Source: Thermodesulfobacteriota bacterium
Lineage (GTDB): Bacteria > Desulfobacterota > RBG-13-43-22
Direction of reading: 5' to 3'
DNA length: 6,707 nucleotides
Assembly: GCA_025454185.1 (NCBI GenBank)
Contig: JALOOY010000086.1
Coordinates: forward strand, 1 to 6,707
The translations under genes were made by a program, and so were the position numbers. Numbering within the stretch: the stretch's first letter is position 1; the number at the start of each line of letters is the position of its first letter. Under the pieces are notes generated by a model. The model was not told the DNA's origin. It searched no databases and saw nothing but the letters and a program-made list of their open reading frames with translations. Shown in pieces: positions 1-5,928 of this stretch.

Positions 1-1145
1 AACAAAATATCCGTCCCTTTCATCAACACCGGCAGGGAGGAAATGTAGTATACGTCGCTGGGCAGCTTGATAAATTGATAGCGTTTCAATATTTCACAAA
101 GGCCGATCCCTCCGCCCAGGCCGAGGACGGTCCCCACCACCCCGATGATCAAACCCTCCAGGACAAAAATTTTCAAAATACTGCCCGCCGTAGCCCCCAT
201 GGACTTGAGAATGGCGATGTCCTTGGTCTTTTCCATGACCACCATGATCAAGGACGAAACGATGTTGAAAGCCGCCACCAGGATGATCAGGGTCAGGATG
301 ATGAACATGACCAGTTTTTCCAGCTTGAGGGCTGAAAACAGGTTCTTATTCATCCGCATCCAGTCCTTGGTCCAGTAGGGAAATCCCAATTTATCCTTGA
401 TCTTCTTGGCGATTTCCGCGGCTTGGTAGATGTCCCGGGTCTTCACCTCCAGGCCGGTGACCCTCCCCCCCAATCCCAGAAAAGCCTGGGCCTGGGCCAG
501 GGAGATAAAGGAAATGGTGGAGTCGTATTCATACATGCCGGATTCAAAGGTACCCGCCAGCCGAAAGGCCCGCATCTTGGGCACCCGGCCCAGGGGCGTC
601 ACCTCACCAAGGGGGGAAACCACCGACACCGTATCCCCCATGGTCAGACCGAGTTGTTTGGCCAGTTCCTGGCCCAGAATGATGCCCGGCAGGACTTCGC
701 CGCCCGTTGCTCCCGGTCCCGTTTCCTCCAGGGCCTGCCAGGAGCCGGTGCGGATGATCCGGTCCAGGATAATCACCCGACGGGCCGATTCGATGTCCAA
801 TCCGCGCAGCACCGCCCCGGTTACCTGCCGGGGAGTACTGAGCAGCACCTGGGTCAGGATAAAGGGGGTGGCCCCGGTGACCCCGGGAACGGTTTCCACC
901 TTGCGGCGCAGCCCGGCGTGGTCGTCAACCGCGTTGTCCCAGCTCAGGACCAGGGCGTGGGCATTGAGGCCCAGAATTTTGGTTTTCAGGTCGTTCTCAA
1001 ACCCGCTCATGACGGCCAGAACCACGATCAGGGCCGTCACCCCCAGGGCCACCCCCCCGATGGAAATCAGGGTGATGATCGAGATGAAGGTCTGTTTCCG
1101 CTTGGCCTTCAGGTAGCGCAGGCTGACAAAAAATTCAAAGGACAT
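1..1145 (-). CDS. lolC: Lipoprotein-releasing ABC transporter permease, LolC/LolE family (partial, C-terminus off the left edge)
   Basis: Reading leftward from ATG at 1145 gives 381 uninterrupted codons that run off the window. The start MSFEFFVSLRYLKAKRKQTF is the typical cytoplasmic N-terminus of LolC/LolE. TM1 lies at about residues 20-48, followed by a large periplasmic domain (about 50-272), TM2 at about 276-303, the conserved family segment EKTKDIAILKSMGAT at 305-319, and TM3 at about 321-350. Family members have about 400-415 residues and four TMs, so TM4 is missing only because of the window edge. In the known system LolCDE extracts outer-membrane lipoproteins from the inner membrane and hands them to LolA, using the ATPase LolD. 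ATG follows the lysS stop after 7 bp, and the Shine-Dalgarno-like AAGGGG overlaps that stop region, so translation is probably coupled to lysS. The sequence does not separate LolC from LolE; many Deltaproteobacteria have one permease serving both roles. Confidence 0.93.
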   Translation of the reverse strand, partial: MSFEFFVSLRYLKAKRKQTFISIITLISIGGVALGVTALIVVLAVMSGFENDLKTKILGLNAHALVLSWDNAVDDHAGLRRKVETVPGVTGATPFILTQVLLSTPRQVTGAVLRGLDIESARRVIILDRIIRTGSWQALEETGPGATGGEVLPGIILGQELAKQLGLTMGDTVSVVSPLGEVTPLGRVPKMRAFRLAGTFESGMYEYDSTISFISLAQAQAFLGLGGRVTGLEVKTRDIYQAAEIAKKIKDKLGFPYWTKDWMRMNKNLFSALKLEKLVMFIILTLIILVAAFNIVSSLIMVVMEKTKDIAILKSMGATAGSILKIFVLEGLIIGVVGTVLGLGGGIGLCEILKRYQFIKLPSDVYYISSLPVLMKGTDIL

Positions 1146-1152
1146 GGCCCCT

Positions 1153-2634
1153 TCAGTTTTCCGGGCGCAGTTGGGGAAAGAGGATCACCTCCCGGATCGA
1201 AGGAGCGTCGGTAAGGAGCATGACCAGCCGATCGATGCCGATCCCCTCCCCGGCCGTGGGGGGCAGGCCATACTCCAGGGCCTGGACGAAATCGCGGTCC
1301 ATGACCTGGGCCTCATCGTCTCCGGCTTCGTGGGCCTTCATCTGTTCCATAAAACGGTCCCTTTGGTCCAGGGGATCATTCAACTCGGTGAACCCGTTGG
1401 CGATTTCTCTTCCGGCCACAAAGAGTTCGAAACGATCGGTGAGGTCCGGGTTTTCCCGGCTCCGTTTCGCCAGGGGCGAGACCTCGATCGGGTAGCCGGT
1501 GATAAAGGTCGGCTGCCGCAGTTTCGGTTCCACCACCTGCTCGAAAATCTTGGTCAGGGCCTTGCCCGGTCCGTCGCCGGGCCGCAGTTGGGCGCCCTGT
1601 TCCCGGGCCAGTTCCACGGCCCGGATCGGATCGTTCAATACGGCGGCCGGCAGGCCGCCGAGGTCCCGCAGGGCCTCCAGAAAGGAAATCTTCTGCCAGG
1701 GGGGGGTCAGATCAATGGACTCGCCCTGATAGGAAAAGGTTAAAGTCCCCCGGACAGCCTCCGCCAGTTCGCTGACCAGCTTTTCCGTGAAGGCCATGAG
1801 GTCCTGATAGGTGGCGTAGGCCTGATAGAATTCCATCATAGTGAATTCCGGGTTGTGCTGGATGGAGATGCCCTCGTTGCGGAAATTGCGGTTGATCTCG
1901 AAGACCCGCTCCAGCCCGCCGATGACCAGGCGTTTCAGGTAGAGCTCCGGGGCGATGCGTAAAAACAGGGGCATATCGAGGGTATTGTGATACGTCTTGA
2001 ACGGCTTGGCCGTGGCCCCCCCGGGAATGGGCTGCATCATGGGGGTTTCCACTTCCAGGAAACCCCGGTCGTTCATAAAGGAACGGATAAAGGCGATGAT
2101 CCGGGAGCGGGTTTCGAAAATCTGCCGGACGGAGGGATTGACCAGCAGGTCCAGGTAGCGCTGCCGGTAGCGTTGTTCGACGTCGGTCAGGCCGTGGAAT
2201 TTTTCGGGCAACGGGAGCAGGGCCTTGGACAGCAGGGCTGCTTCCTTGACCAGCAGGGTCAATTCCCCCGTCCTGGTGCGAAAAAGGACCCCGGCCAGAC
2301 CCACGAAATCCCCGATATCCAGCTTTTTGAACAGGGCGAAGGTCTCGGCGCCGACCTGGTCTTTCTTGAGGTAGCCCTGCATGCGGCCGGTGCCGTCCTG
2401 GACATGGAAGAAAAGGCTTTTTCCGAAATCACGGACGGTCATAAGGCGCCCGGCGGTTCGCAGCAAGGGTGCCGTTTCTGCCGCAGGCAGGTCTTCCCTG
2501 TCGGCGAAAAGGGACAGGATTTCACCGATCTTGTTCTCGGCCCCGTTGAAGGAAGGATAGAGATCCACGCCCTGGTCCCGCAACTCCTGCGATTTCTTAA
2601 TCCGCTGTTGTCGTAAAATATTGTCGTCTTCCAT
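1153..2634 (-). CDS. lysS: Lysyl-tRNA synthetase, class II
   Basis: 493 residues, the usual length for bacterial LysS. It charges tRNA-Lys with lysine using ATP in the cytoplasm. The N-terminal OB-fold anticodon-binding domain spans about residues 58-140 (for example LRTAGRLMTVRDFGKSLFFHVQDG). The class II catalytic core follows: motif 1 around GFLEVETPMMQPIPGGATAKPF (191-212), motif 2 around FEINRNFRNEGISIQHNPEFTMMEFY (245-270), and motif 3 at GEGIGIDRLVMLLTDAPSIREVILFP (462-487) with its essential arginine at 469. The stretch GREIANGFTELNDPLDQRDRF (408-428) is also characteristic. ATG at 2634 opens with the usual lysine/arginine-rich helix; an AGGG Shine-Dalgarno lies about 10 bases upstream. 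It is first in an apparent operon with the Lol permease; lysS beside lol genes is a known order in several Deltaproteobacteria. All motifs look intact, so it should be functional. Confidence 0.98.
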   Translation of the reverse strand: MEDDNILRQQRIKKSQELRDQGVDLYPSFNGAENKIGEILSLFADREDLPAAETAPLLRTAGRLMTVRDFGKSLFFHVQDGTGRMQGYLKKDQVGAETFALFKKLDIGDFVGLAGVLFRTRTGELTLLVKEAALLSKALLPLPEKFHGLTDVEQRYRQRYLDLLVNPSVRQIFETRSRIIAFIRSFMNDRGFLEVETPMMQPIPGGATAKPFKTYHNTLDMPLFLRIAPELYLKRLVIGGLERVFEINRNFRNEGISIQHNPEFTMMEFYQAYATYQDLMAFTEKLVSELAEAVRGTLTFSYQGESIDLTPPWQKISFLEALRDLGGLPAAVLNDPIRAVELAREQGAQLRPGDGPGKALTKIFEQVVEPKLRQPTFITGYPIEVSPLAKRSRENPDLTDRFELFVAGREIANGFTELNDPLDQRDRFMEQMKAHEAGDDEAQVMDRDFVQALEYGLPPTAGEGIGIDRLVMLLTDAPSIREVILFPQLRPEN

Positions 2635-2770
2635 TGACGAAAATCCCTGAGCCTTTTATAGTCTTTGAGTCGAATGTCCCGGCTGGGAGGACCCCCGGTC
2701 TGCCGACCTGCAGCCCTTTTCAGAGTTGAGGTTGGCGATTTCAGGACCTTTTTTGCATCCTGACGGGCTC

Positions 2771-2799
2771 TTAATATAAACTATCTTTTTTAATATAAT
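2771..2799 (+). promoter_or_regulatory. Candidate sigma-70 promoter for the Fsr-type transporter
   Basis: TTAATA (2771-2776, 4/6 to the -35) and a perfect TATAAT (2794-2799) are separated by 17 bp. The predicted transcript would begin near 2806 and give a leader of about 58 bases before the TTG start at 2864. The hexamers fall within two copies of the 9-mer TTAATATAA (2771-2779 and 2790-2798, 19 bp apart). This is the only clearly AT-rich patch in the intergenic region. Confidence 0.5.
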
Positions 2800-2815
2800 C
2801 CTGGTGCTTAGTCAA
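2787..2815 (-). promoter_or_regulatory. Candidate sigma-70 promoter for lysS-lolC
   Basis: On the minus strand, TTGACT (2815-2810, 5/6 to the -35 consensus) is followed after 17 bp by TAAAAA (2792-2787, 4/6 to the -10). It lies about 155 bp upstream of the lysS start in an AT-rich island. The -10 is weak, and shifted alternatives in the same A/T run are possible. It overlaps the candidate promoter for the divergent transporter gene. Confidence 0.35.
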
Positions 2816-2863
2816 GGATAAACCCGGGGCGGGGAAAGCCGGCAGGCAGAAACAGGGATCGTC

Positions 2864-4036
2864 TTGAATATTAAAATATTGATATTACTTAGCTTTGGTC
2901 ATCTGGTCACCGATATTTCTCAGGGGGCCCTCCCGGCCCTGCTCCCTTTCTTGAAAGAGGCCTTGGGCCTGTCGTACACCGCCGCCGGCCTGGTCCTGCT
3001 GATGTCCAACCTGACTTCCTCCATTATCCAGCCCCTTTTCGGTCTGATTTCGGACCGGCAGCCCAAACCGTTCCTCATCCCCCTGGGGATCCTCATGGCG
3101 GCCCTGGGCATCAGCCTCGCCGGCCTGGCGCCCAATTATCCGGTTCTGCTCCTGCTGGTGATTTTTTGCGGGCTGGGGGTGGCGGCCTTTCACCCCGAGG
3201 GCTTCAAGACCGCTCATTTTTTCATCGGCCGGCGCAAGGCTTCGGGCATGTCCCTTTTCGCCGTGGGGGGGAACCTGGGCTTTGCCCTCGGGCCTTTTAC
3301 CCTGGTTTTCCTGGTCACCCATTTCCACCTGAAGGGGACCCTGTTTTACCTCATCCCCGGCCTGCTGATGGTGGCCATCGTGGTCGGATTCCTATCCACT
3401 TTTCGGTACGACCACCCGACTGTTGAAAAAAAGGCGGCCCCGCAGGACCGGCGAGGGCGATCCTCCTACAGTCTCTTGACCCTCCTGATCCTGATCGTCA
3501 CCATGCGCTCCTGGATTCAGATGGGTCTGGTCAGCTACATCCCCTTTTATTACATCAACTACCTGAAAGGGGACCCCCTCCTGGCCGGCAAGATGGTGAC
3601 TACCTTTCTGGTTTCCGGGACCATCGGCACCCTGATCGGCGCCCCCCTGGCAGACCGCTGGGGGCACAAGCGCTTCCTGGCCCTGACCATGGCCGCCGTG
3701 ACGCCGCTCTTATTCCTCTTTATGAATATCGAAGGCTGGGGGGTCTTCCCGGTCCTGGCCCTCACGGGCTTTGTCCTCATTGCCACCTTCTCGGTCACGG
3801 TGGTCATGGCCCAGGACCTCCTGCCGGGCCGGCTGGGAGTGGCCTCCGGGCTTATGGTGGGCTTCGCCATCGGCACCGGCGGGCTGGGGGTGACCCTGCT
3901 CGGCACGGTGGCCGACACCTGGGGGGTGCCGGCGGCCCTGCACCTGCTGGCCTACATGCCCGTCGTGGGCCTGATCCTCTGCTTTTTCCTGCCGTCGGCG
4001 GCTTTTCACCGGCCGGTACTAAGGGATAGCCCTTAA
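2864..4036 (+). CDS. fsr: Major-facilitator efflux protein, fosmidomycin-resistance (Fsr) family
   Basis: 390 residues; E. coli Fsr is about 406. About 12 hydrophobic segments are visible, in two halves joined by a charged loop at about residues 181-201. Features seen: N-terminal LSFGHLVTDISQGALPALLPF (9-29); MFS motif A GLISDRQPKPF after TM2 (60-70); GLGVAAFHPEGFKTAHF (103-119), including the FHPEG segment typical of Fsr; SLFAVGGNLGFALGP (130-144); a second motif A-like loop GAPLADRWGHKR (259-270); and AQDLLPGRLGVASGLMVGFAIGTGGLG (316-342), strongly Fsr-like. The family exports drugs by proton antiport at the inner membrane. The substrate here is unknown, and fosmidomycin is only the namesake. 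The start is TTG, chosen because AGGGA (2854-2858) lies 5 bases upstream and the first helix begins immediately. Its last 86 coding bases before the tail recur at 4704-4789. A short hairpin (TAAGGG/CCCTTA, 4020-4035) overlaps the stop but lacks a T-run, so it is not a convincing terminator. Confidence 0.93.
   Translation: MNIKILILLSFGHLVTDISQGALPALLPFLKEALGLSYTAAGLVLLMSNLTSSIIQPLFGLISDRQPKPFLIPLGILMAALGISLAGLAPNYPVLLLLVIFCGLGVAAFHPEGFKTAHFFIGRRKASGMSLFAVGGNLGFALGPFTLVFLVTHFHLKGTLFYLIPGLLMVAIVVGFLSTFRYDHPTVEKKAAPQDRRGRSSYSLLTLLILIVTMRSWIQMGLVSYIPFYYINYLKGDPLLAGKMVTTFLVSGTIGTLIGAPLADRWGHKRFLALTMAAVTPLLFLFMNIEGWGVFPVLALTGFVLIATFSVTVVMAQDLLPGRLGVASGLMVGFAIGTGGLGVTLLGTVADTWGVPAALHLLAYMPVVGLILCFFLPSAAFHRPVLRDSP
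3931..4016 (+). repeat. Direct repeat copy 1: 3' end of the Fsr-type gene
   Basis: These 86 bp align without gaps to 4704-4789 with 8 mismatches (78/86, about 91%). Read in frame, six mismatches are silent and two swap valine and isoleucine. Similarity stops abruptly on both sides: upstream near a shared GCCGG, and downstream where the two C-terminal tails differ (VLRDSP here, AGHQGT in the other copy). Copy 2 is the pseudogene fragment at 4704-4809. Confidence 0.95.
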
Positions 4037-4081
4037 CGTGCTGGAGGGGATTGCCCGGACTGTTACAAGACAAATCTCATC

Positions 4082-4110
4082 TTGACACCCGATACGTTAC
4101 GGGTTACACT
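4082..4110 (+). promoter_or_regulatory. higBA promoter
   Basis: A perfect -35 TTGACA (4082-4087), a 17-bp spacer and TACACT (4105-4110, 4/6 to the -10) lie just before the toxin gene. Transcription would start near 4117, while the higB ATG is at 4119, so the toxin message would have almost no leader. No Shine-Dalgarno sequence is visible before higB, which agrees with that reading. Confidence 0.7.
4087..4104 (+). promoter_or_regulatory. Probable HigA operator palindrome
   Basis: ACCCG (4087-4091) and CGGGT (4100-4104) form inverted arms around a centre containing the self-complementary ACGT (4094-4097); only two symmetric pairs break the dyad. It fills the spacer between the -35 and -10, where a bound dimeric repressor would exclude RNA polymerase. 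HigA antitoxins commonly repress their own promoters through such palindromes; binding here is inferred. Three TTAC tetramers (4097, 4104 and 4110) also occur in the same stretch. Confidence 0.55.
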
Positions 4111-4118
4111 TACAGCTC

Positions 4119-4397
4119 ATGATCAAGAAATTTAAGCATAAGGGCCTTAAAAAATTATTCGAGACCGGCATATCCAGCGGCATCAATTCCCACCATGTGC
4201 TCCGAATCAGGAAGGTCTTGGCACTTCTGGAAACGGCCGATGCAATTGAAGACATGGATTTGCCCGGGTTAAGTTTGCACACCCTCAGAGGGGATCGCAA
4301 AGGAACCTGGGCAGTAACCGTCAGCGGCAATTGGCGCATTACGTTCAAACTTCATAACGGCGAGGCGGTAGATGTCGATTATGAGGATTATCATTAA
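4119..4397 (+). CDS. higB: HigB-type toxin (RelE superfamily mRNA interferase)
   Basis: 92 residues, the normal size for the plasmid-maintenance killer/HigB family. It begins MIKKFKHKGLKKLFETG, the standard family N-terminus. It continues with the conserved core LHTLRGDRKGTWAVTVSGNWRITF (residues 53-76) and ends DVDYEDYH. These toxins fold like RelE and cut mRNA at the ribosome until bound by HigA. The basic and histidine residues of the core and the C-terminal DYEDYH are present, so no lesion is evident. The start is the first ATG, placed only about 2 bases after the predicted transcription start and without a Shine-Dalgarno sequence; translation may therefore be leaderless and weak. Gene order is toxin first, as in other higBA loci. 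Base composition looks more AT-rich than the flanking genes, consistent with acquisition. Confidence 0.93.
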   Translation: MIKKFKHKGLKKLFETGISSGINSHHVLRIRKVLALLETADAIEDMDLPGLSLHTLRGDRKGTWAVTVSGNWRITFKLHNGEAVDVDYEDYH

Positions 4398-4402
4398 GGA
4401 GG
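4396..4402 (+). promoter_or_regulatory. Strong ribosome binding site of higA, setting its start
   Basis: AAGGAGG overlaps the last two bases of the higB stop codon and lies 5 bases before ATG 4408. This favours 4408 over the upstream in-frame ATG at 4372 (inside higB) and over ATG 4414. The contrast with higB, which lacks such a site, would make more antitoxin than toxin from the shared message. Confidence 0.8.
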
Positions 4403-4407
4403 GGGAA

Positions 4408-4695
4408 ATGCCTATGTACAACCCACCGCACCCTGGTGAAATAATAAGGGAATTCTGTACCGATCCGTTGAAAATGAATGTAACGGAAGCCGCCAAAGTA
4501 CTGGGGGTTACTAGAAAAACATTTTCAGCGATTTTGAATGGGCGATCCGGCATCAGTCCTGAAATGGCCCTGAGACTCGCAAAAGTATTTGGACGAACCC
4601 CGGAAGGATGGCTTAAGCTTCAGTCTCAATACGATCTATGGAAAACGAGACAATCGGTCGATATCGGGGCACTGAAACGCATAGAAGCGGCCTGA
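4408..4695 (+). CDS. higA: HigA-type antitoxin (XRE-family helix-turn-helix)
   Basis: 95 residues from ATG 4408. The N-terminus MPMYNPPHPGEIIREF is the hallmark of chromosomal HigA (VapI-like) antitoxins. A helix-turn-helix occupies about residues 25-45 (TEAAKVLGVTRKTFSAILNGR), followed by GISPEMALRLAKVFGRTPEGWLKLQSQYDLW (48-78), the conserved second half of the domain. HigA binds and neutralises HigB and usually represses the operon, here probably at the palindrome 4087-4104. The coding region starts 10 bases after the higB stop, so the two are co-transcribed and probably translationally coupled. The stop at 4695 is only 8 bases before the duplicated transporter tail at 4704, which marks an abrupt module edge. 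Confidence 0.95.
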   Translation: MPMYNPPHPGEIIREFCTDPLKMNVTEAAKVLGVTRKTFSAILNGRSGISPEMALRLAKVFGRTPEGWLKLQSQYDLWKTRQSVDIGALKRIEAA

Positions 4696-4703
4696 GCCGG
4701 AAG

Positions 4704-4809
4704 GGCCGCCCTGCACCTGCTGGCCTACATGCCTATCGTGGGACTGGTCCTCTGCTTCTTCCTGCCGTCGGCCGCCTTTCACCGGCCGGCGGGGCATCAA
4801 GGGACTTAA
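4704..4809 (+). pseudogene. 3' remnant of a second Fsr-type transporter gene
   Basis: In frame from 4705 this reads AALHLLAYMPIVGLVLCFFLPSAAFHRP, then AGHQGT and TAA at 4807-4809. It matches residues 357-384 (last transmembrane helix and tail) of the intact transporter at 2864-4036. The first 86 bp are about 91% identical to 3931-4016. Because six of eight differences are silent and two are V/I exchanges, this copy diverged while still a working gene, not as a recent copying error. Nothing resembling the rest of a transporter lies upstream; higA ends 8 bases away. The simplest reading is a former tandem paralogue truncated by deletion or module replacement. No start or ribosome site serves it. 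Confidence 0.88.
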
Positions 4810-4943
4810 AGGGTAGAGGACTCTTGGTTTATGAAAGACCCTTTGCCGTGAGATAAGACCGAATTGAACTCCGGTTTCGGACTCTACCACACCCAAATGC
4901 ACCTTGCTTCGTTCAAAAGCGTGTAGCGAATGAACACGACTCC

Positions 4944-4978
4944 ATCGCTCGCGGCCGCCGAACCCCTCAGGGAGCGAT
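4944..4978. other. Inverted repeat at the end of the methyltransferase gene
   Basis: ATCGCTC (4944-4950) and GAGCGAT (4972-4978) can pair around a 21-base, GC-rich loop spanning the methyltransferase stop codon. On the minus strand this is a stem at the gene end, but no T-run follows, so a rho-independent terminator is not supported. The rest of 4810-4943 shows no gene or clear signal. Confidence 0.3.
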
Positions 4979-5578
4979 CCGCCGCCGAATCCATTTGAGT
5001 GGGACGAACATGGACACCCGCCTTTGGTAGTTTCGGTAAGCGTCACCGAATTCGTGGACGAGCTTACGCTCCTCGAGGAGCGTTCCGACGACAATGTAGA
5101 CCGTGAGCACGCAGTTGCCGGCCAACGCTGCCATGTCCATGTCGCGCGCCCACAAGAGCAGCACTACCGCGGTGTACCAGGGATGCCGGACCAGACCGAG
5201 GACCCCACTCGAATCGATCCCACCCCCCGTCGCCAACCCCCCGGAGGATGCCCCCCGCAACTGGCTGATCCCGACGAACTGTCCGAGACTGTAGTGCCTT
5301 CCGCCAGCGACCGCCAGCAAAACGCCGCAGGCCAGGAGGAGGTATTGGGGGACCAGCCACACGCCCTCCCAGCGGAAGATCGCCTCTTGCCTGAGGGAGT
5401 GGGAGTACCATAGAACCGGGATGATTGTGAGCAAAGCGATAGAGTTGAAGAACAGCCGGTAGAACCGGAAGGAGTCGCCCAGCCTCGCCTTCAGGAAGCC
5501 GGTTACCGTCTCCGAGATCATTGCGCTGTGCAGCGTGCAGTATCCCGTCCAGACGAGGGCAAGAATGAGGTATCTCAA
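4967..5578 (-). CDS. Isoprenylcysteine carboxyl methyltransferase-like integral membrane protein
   Basis: 203 residues with about five hydrophobic segments (about 2-20, 42-58, 74-92, 134-144, 150-168). The C-terminal half carries the ICMT/phospholipid methyltransferase signature: GLVRHPWYTAVVLLLWA (128-144), including R131-H132-P133, then a hydrophobic hairpin and LLEERKLVHEFGDAYRNYQRRVSMFVP (167-193). In this superfamily these segments form the S-adenosylmethionine pocket. Bacterial members methylate diverse or unknown substrates, so substrate and pathway cannot be assigned; true prenylcysteine methylation is unlikely in bacteria. The start is TTG, supported by GAGGGGGG about 6 bases upstream. 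It stands alone between the transporter stump and a gene-poor leader, with no evident operon partner. The reading frame is intact. A related annotation is NnrU-like or 'methyltransferase family protein'. Confidence 0.85.
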   Translation of the reverse strand: MRYLILALVWTGYCTLHSAMISETVTGFLKARLGDSFRFYRLFFNSIALLTIIPVLWYSHSLRQEAIFRWEGVWLVPQYLLLACGVLLAVAGGRHYSLGQFVGISQLRGASSGGLATGGGIDSSGVLGLVRHPWYTAVVLLLWARDMDMAALAGNCVLTVYIVVGTLLEERKLVHEFGDAYRNYQRRVSMFVPLKWIRRRIAP

Positions 5579-5685
5579 GGATTCCCCCCTCTCGGCTCAC
5601 GAGGTTCGAGCAAGTGAGGGCCTACGCCCAAGGGGGAAGTGCCAGAGTCCATTCACCTCACCTCTCGCTATCGGTTGAATGTAAT

Positions 5686-5718
5686 GTTGAGCCAAACGGT
5701 CGAGAGCGAAGGCTCAAC
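5686..5718. repeat. Hairpin-forming inverted repeat
   Basis: GTTGAGCC (5686-5693) and GGCTCAAC (5711-5718) are perfect 8-bp arms around a 17-base loop. A second pair, CTCTCG (5662-5667) and CGAGAG (5701-5706), would compete with or extend it. On the minus strand it lies about 110-140 bases upstream of the methyltransferase start. No T-run adjoins either side, so it is not a standard terminator. Role unknown. Confidence 0.5.
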
Positions 5719-5723
5719 TCCAC

Positions 5724-5894
5724 ATGGGTGACACCCACAAGGGCGGCGCCAACAAGTTATTCGAACTTACAAGCTTGCAGGAAGAAGCACTCAATTTTAC
5801 TCAAATATCGGCTTCTTCCAATGGGTTTGATGATGTCACCTACAAGTCTTTCACCGAGCCCATCACAAGAATCAGTAATTATCGTTTGAAGTAG
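5724..5894 (+). CDS. Doubtful small ORF, 56 residues
   Basis: ATG 5724 to TAG 5892-5894 encodes a 56-residue peptide beginning MGDTHKGGANKLFELTSLQEE and ending ITRISNYRLK. Composition is balanced and protein-like (no low-complexity arginine/proline runs as in the shadow frames), and the sequence matches no family I recognise. The ribosome site is poor: GAAGG at 5708-5712, 11 bases upstream and inside the hairpin arm. It could be a real small protein, the tail of a degraded gene, or chance. Confidence 0.25.
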   Translation: MGDTHKGGANKLFELTSLQEEALNFTQISASSNGFDDVTYKSFTEPITRISNYRLK

Positions 5895-5928
5895 ACAACC
5901 GATAAAGGTCCCGCCAATGCAATGGTCC

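Larger units (their letters stand above)
5579..5928. other. Gene-poor stretch between the methyltransferase and the TPR fragment
   Basis: 350 bp without a convincing gene. It contains the methyltransferase ribosome site, a hairpin (5686-5718), and one doubtful 56-residue plus-strand ORF (5724-5894). No recognisable promoter, tRNA, insertion-sequence end or CRISPR repeat was seen. The right half is more AT-rich than the left. Confidence 0.6.

Noticed and set aside
423..1214. Long plus-strand open frames (also 1144-1743 and 1987-2616) opposite the Lol permease and lysS
   Set aside because: They lie antisense to genes with clear family motifs and have the glycine/proline/glutamine-rich, low-hydrophobicity composition of GC-driven shadow frames.
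4020..4035. Rho-independent terminator after the Fsr-type gene
   Set aside because: The TAAGGG/CCCTTA stem is short, overlaps the stop codon and has no T-run; the paralogous tail does not conserve it.
4372..4407. Longer HigA start at ATG 4372
   Set aside because: It lies inside higB, lacks a ribosome site, and adds residues absent from the HigA N-terminus; AAGGAGG at 4396-4402 fits ATG 4408.
3931..4789. The 86-bp repeats as insertion-sequence target duplications
   Set aside because: They are too long, differ at 8 positions in a codon-aware pattern, and flank no transposase.
5064..5600. 178-residue minus-strand open frame overlapping the methyltransferase
   Set aside because: It is in another frame of the same region; the 4967-5578 frame has the RHPWY and EERKL motifs and the membrane helices.
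5686..5718. Integron attC site suggested by GGCTCAACTC, which resembles an attC L' box
   Set aside because: The flanking RYYYAAC and GTTRRRY core sites are not at the required distances, and no integron integrase is present.
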